Below, piece by piece: positions 62,278 through 64,000 of a stretch of DNA of 64,000 nt (positions are counted from its first letter, which is position 1; the number at the start of each line of letters is the position of its first letter). The notes below the pieces were generated by a model, which had not been told where the DNA came from, did not search any database, and saw only the letters and a program-made list of their open reading frames with translations. The stretch spans positions 1-64,000 of the forward strand of contig JALOCI010000009.1 of the NCBI GenBank assembly GCA_023227835.1, given 5' to 3'. The stretch comes from Bacteroidales bacterium. GTDB lineage: Bacteria; Bacteroidota; Bacteroidia; Bacteroidales; UBA932. The position numbers and the translations under genes are program-made.

Positions 62278-62868
62278 ATGTACGACTATATAAAGGGCAC
62301 TATTGTAGAACTGAATCCTACGGAGACAGTTCTGGAAAACAGCAATATCGGATACCATATCCTGATTTCCCTCCAGACATATTCTCATTTATCACCGGGC
62401 ACCGATGCTAAATTATTCCTGTACCACCACCTCCGGGAGGATTCCGAATTACTTTACGGTTTTTCTGATAAAGAGGAGAGGCATCTCTTCACCCTGTTGA
62501 TTGATGTCAATGGCGTCGGCCCTAATACGGCAAGGATGATGCTCTCCTCACTATCAACAGAAGAGCTGAGGAATGCCATTATCGGCGGAGACATAAACAG
62601 GATAAAGGGTGTCAAAGGAATAGGTTTGAAAACTGCTCAACGGATTATCATTGACCTTAAAGATAAGATTGTCAAAGGAGCCCCATCAGGACAAACCGGT
62701 ACTTTCACCCTTGGCACAAACTCGCAGATAAGAGAGGAGGCTTCAAGCGCCCTCATTCTGCTGGGCTTCTCAAAGCCAAATGTTGAGAAGGTTCTTGATT
62801 CTATTTTGAAAGAAAAACCGGACAATAAACTAGAGACTCTTATTAAAGAGGCATTAAAAAGACTCTAA
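62278..62868 (+). CDS. ruvA: Holliday junction DNA helicase RuvA
   Basis: 196 aa: N-terminal OB fold (MYDYIKGTIVELNPTETVLE), helix-hairpin-helix repeats (LLIDVNGVGPNTARMML and IKGVKGIGLKTAQRIIIDLK) and the C-terminal RuvB-binding domain (EEASSALILLGFSKPNVEKV). ruvB and ruvC are not in this window. Confidence 0.95.
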   Translation: MYDYIKGTIVELNPTETVLENSNIGYHILISLQTYSHLSPGTDAKLFLYHHLREDSELLYGFSDKEERHLFTLLIDVNGVGPNTARMMLSSLSTEELRNAIIGGDINRIKGVKGIGLKTAQRIIIDLKDKIVKGAPSGQTGTFTLGTNSQIREEASSALILLGFSKPNVEKVLDSILKEKPDNKLETLIKEALKRL

Positions 62869-62882
62869 TCTGTTTTTTTTAG

Positions 62883-62890
62883 TACATTTG
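62883..62890 (+). promoter_or_regulatory. Putative -7 element of gcvH
   Basis: TACATTTG (TAnnTTTG), 29 bases before the gcvH ATG. Confidence 0.4.
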
Positions 62891-62919
62891 CCAAAATATT
62901 AAAACTTTTAGACACAATC

Positions 62920-63294
62920 ATGAATATTCCTGCAAATCTAAAGTACAGCAACGACCACGAGTGGGTTAAAGTTGAAGGCAACATTGCAACGGTAGGTATT
63001 ACCGATTTCGCTCAAGGTCAATTGGGAGACATTGTTTTCGTAGATATCCAGACTGAGGGTGAGACTCTTGCTTCCGGTGAAGTCTTCGGAGCTATCGAGG
63101 CCGTTAAGACTGTAGCTGATGCACTTATGCCTGTTTCAGGCAAGATAGTCGAAGTAAATCCTAATCTCGAAAACGCTCCTGAATCTGTTAATACAGATCC
63201 TTACGGAGATGGTTGGATGATTAGAATAGAGATGTCAGACCCGTCAGAAGCAGAGGCTCTTCTTGACGCAGAAGCTTACAAAGCTATTTTGTAA
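62920..63294 (+). CDS. gcvH: Glycine cleavage system H protein
   Basis: 124 aa, full length. YSNDHEWVKVEG start, VGITDFAQGQLGDIV, and the lipoylation motif GAIEAVKTVADA with Lys63. Carries the aminomethyl group between glycine-cleavage enzymes. Monocistronic by its terminator; the P and T proteins are not in the window. Confidence 0.96.
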   Translation: MNIPANLKYSNDHEWVKVEGNIATVGITDFAQGQLGDIVFVDIQTEGETLASGEVFGAIEAVKTVADALMPVSGKIVEVNPNLENAPESVNTDPYGDGWMIRIEMSDPSEAEALLDAEAYKAIL

Positions 63295-63315
63295 TCCGGT
63301 TTAATTAAGAATACT

Positions 63316-63346
63316 AACCCGCAGATAATTCACTGCGGGTTTTTTA
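63316..63346 (+). terminator. Terminator after gcvH
   Basis: AACCCGCAG pairs with CTGCGGGTT (9 bp) around ATAATTCA, followed by TTTTT. Confidence 0.85.
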
Positions 63347-63392
63347 TTATATTTACACCAATAAAAATCTAAGCTTTGACCCGGAGGAGATG

Positions 63393-64000
63393 ATGTTACA
63401 CAGTTTTGGAAGTGATAATCATTCAGGAGTAGCTCCTGAAATTATGGATGCAATTATAAATGCCAACAAAGATTTTGCAGAAGCGTACGGAGAAGATGAG
63501 ACCACAAAACAAGCCATTTGTCTTTTTAAAAAGATTTTAGGTGAGACCGCTGAATCTTTTTTTGTTTTTAACGGAACCGGTGCAAATGTAGTTGCTCTGA
63601 AGACTCTTACACAAACACACAATTCCATCCTTTGCCCTGATACGGCCCATATCAATGTTGATGAGTGCGGCGCTCCTGAAAAAGCCACCGGGTGTAAACT
63701 TATCCCGCTAAAATCTAAAGATGGTAAAGTAACTCCGGAAGAGGTGAGAAAAGAGTTGAAGAATTTCGGGTTTCAACACCATTCCCAAGTCAAAGTACTG
63801 TCAATATCACAACCTACAGAATTAGGGACACTCTACACACCTCAGGAGATAAAAGATCTTGCTGATCTGATGCATGAATACAACTGCTATCTGCATGTGG
63901 ACGGGTCAAGAATTTCAAATGCCTCGGCAGCTCTGGGCTTACCAATAAAAAATTTCACGGCAGATATTGGCGTTGATGCTCTCTCTTTCGGAGGAACTAA
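63393..64000 (+). CDS. Threonine aldolase (3' end outside window)
   Basis: Beta-eliminating-lyase-fold PLP enzyme: LHSFGSDNHSGVAPEIMDAI, a FNGTGANVVAL loop, LHVDGSRISNASAALG, and SFGGT followed by a Lys codon cut by the window end, the expected PLP lysine. Cleaves threonine or allo-threonine to glycine and acetaldehyde, which fits the neighbouring gcvH. A GGAGG (63383-63387) gives good spacing to the ATG at 63393; an ATG at 63390 is one codon earlier. Confidence 0.88.
   Translation, partial: MLHSFGSDNHSGVAPEIMDAIINANKDFAEAYGEDETTKQAICLFKKILGETAESFFVFNGTGANVVALKTLTQTHNSILCPDTAHINVDECGAPEKATGCKLIPLKSKDGKVTPEEVRKELKNFGFQHHSQVKVLSISQPTELGTLYTPQEIKDLADLMHEYNCYLHVDGSRISNASAALGLPIKNFTADIGVDALSFGGT

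Noticed and set aside
1..64000. CRISPR arrays, insertion sequences, rRNA genes
   Set aside because: No regularly spaced repeats, transposase or integrase motifs, or rRNA sequence were seen on either strand.

Overview
The window comes from a Bacteroidota chromosome, most likely a Bacteroidales-type anaerobe. The signs are SusC/SusD and other TonB-linked outer-membrane proteins, BACON-type lipoproteins, an alpha2-type glycyl-tRNA synthetase, few Shine-Dalgarno sites, and promoters that fit TTTG-N19-TAnnTTTG (clearest at tRNA-Pro). G+C looks moderate by eye, with an AT-richer stretch at about 24.1-28.7 kb. No integrase, transposase, rRNA or CRISPR array was seen.

Layout. (1) 1-3431, plus strand: the 3' part of a TPR-PAS-HTH regulator and a GDSL-type esterase. 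(2) 3428-22067, minus strand: one tight 13-gene polysaccharide-utilisation-like operon. Outside the cytoplasm it encodes SusC, SusD, a BACON lipoprotein, a metallo-beta-lactamase-fold lipoprotein, two proteins of unknown function and a histidine phosphatase fused to a propeller-like domain. For uptake and catabolism it encodes a Na+/solute symporter, two FAD oxidoreductases, a Zn-type polyol dehydrogenase, a mannitol-dehydrogenase-family enzyme and a PfkB kinase. A LacI-type regulator (22127-23155) and a divergent S1/P1-type nuclease follow, and three near-identical AAACGTTTTA sites link the units. My reading is capture and dephosphorylation of a phosphorylated polyol or sugar, import, oxidation to a ketose and phosphorylation; the substrate is not known.

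(3) About 24.1-28.9 kb: an AT-rich accessory stretch ending at tRNA-Pro(TGG). It holds a frameshifted duplicated-domain secreted protein, a small hypothetical gene, a methyltransferase, a metallo-hydrolase, an AraC/GyrI regulator and two orphan C-terminal coding fragments. (4) 28.9-35.6 kb: a probable drug-response cluster made of an AraC regulator, a DrrAB-like ABC exporter, a UvrA2/DrrC-like protein, then a leader that encodes a 13-codon peptide and can fold into a terminator or a competing structure, then a methyltransferase and an RsgA-type GTPase. (5) 35.6-39.9 kb: a cobalamin riboswitch controlling btuF-btuC-btuD-cobS and a cobC-like phosphatase.

(6) 39.9-48.5 kb: a Kdo/WaaP-like kinase, then an envelope-transport operon (LolA-like protein, two FtsX/LolC-type permeases, a LolD-type ATPase, an outer-membrane barrel), a second barrel and an orphan CHASE4 histidine kinase. 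(7) 48.6-54.4 kb: a TonB-dependent receptor with a DUF4876-like lipoprotein and a large beta-barrel, closed by a strong terminator. (8) 54.4-64 kb: housekeeping genes: DHODH-like protein, glyS, dsbD, a nitroreductase, sufS-sufE-sufT-folK, ruvA, gcvH and the start of a threonine aldolase gene cut by the window end.

All function calls come from reading motifs and neighbourhoods. No database search was run.
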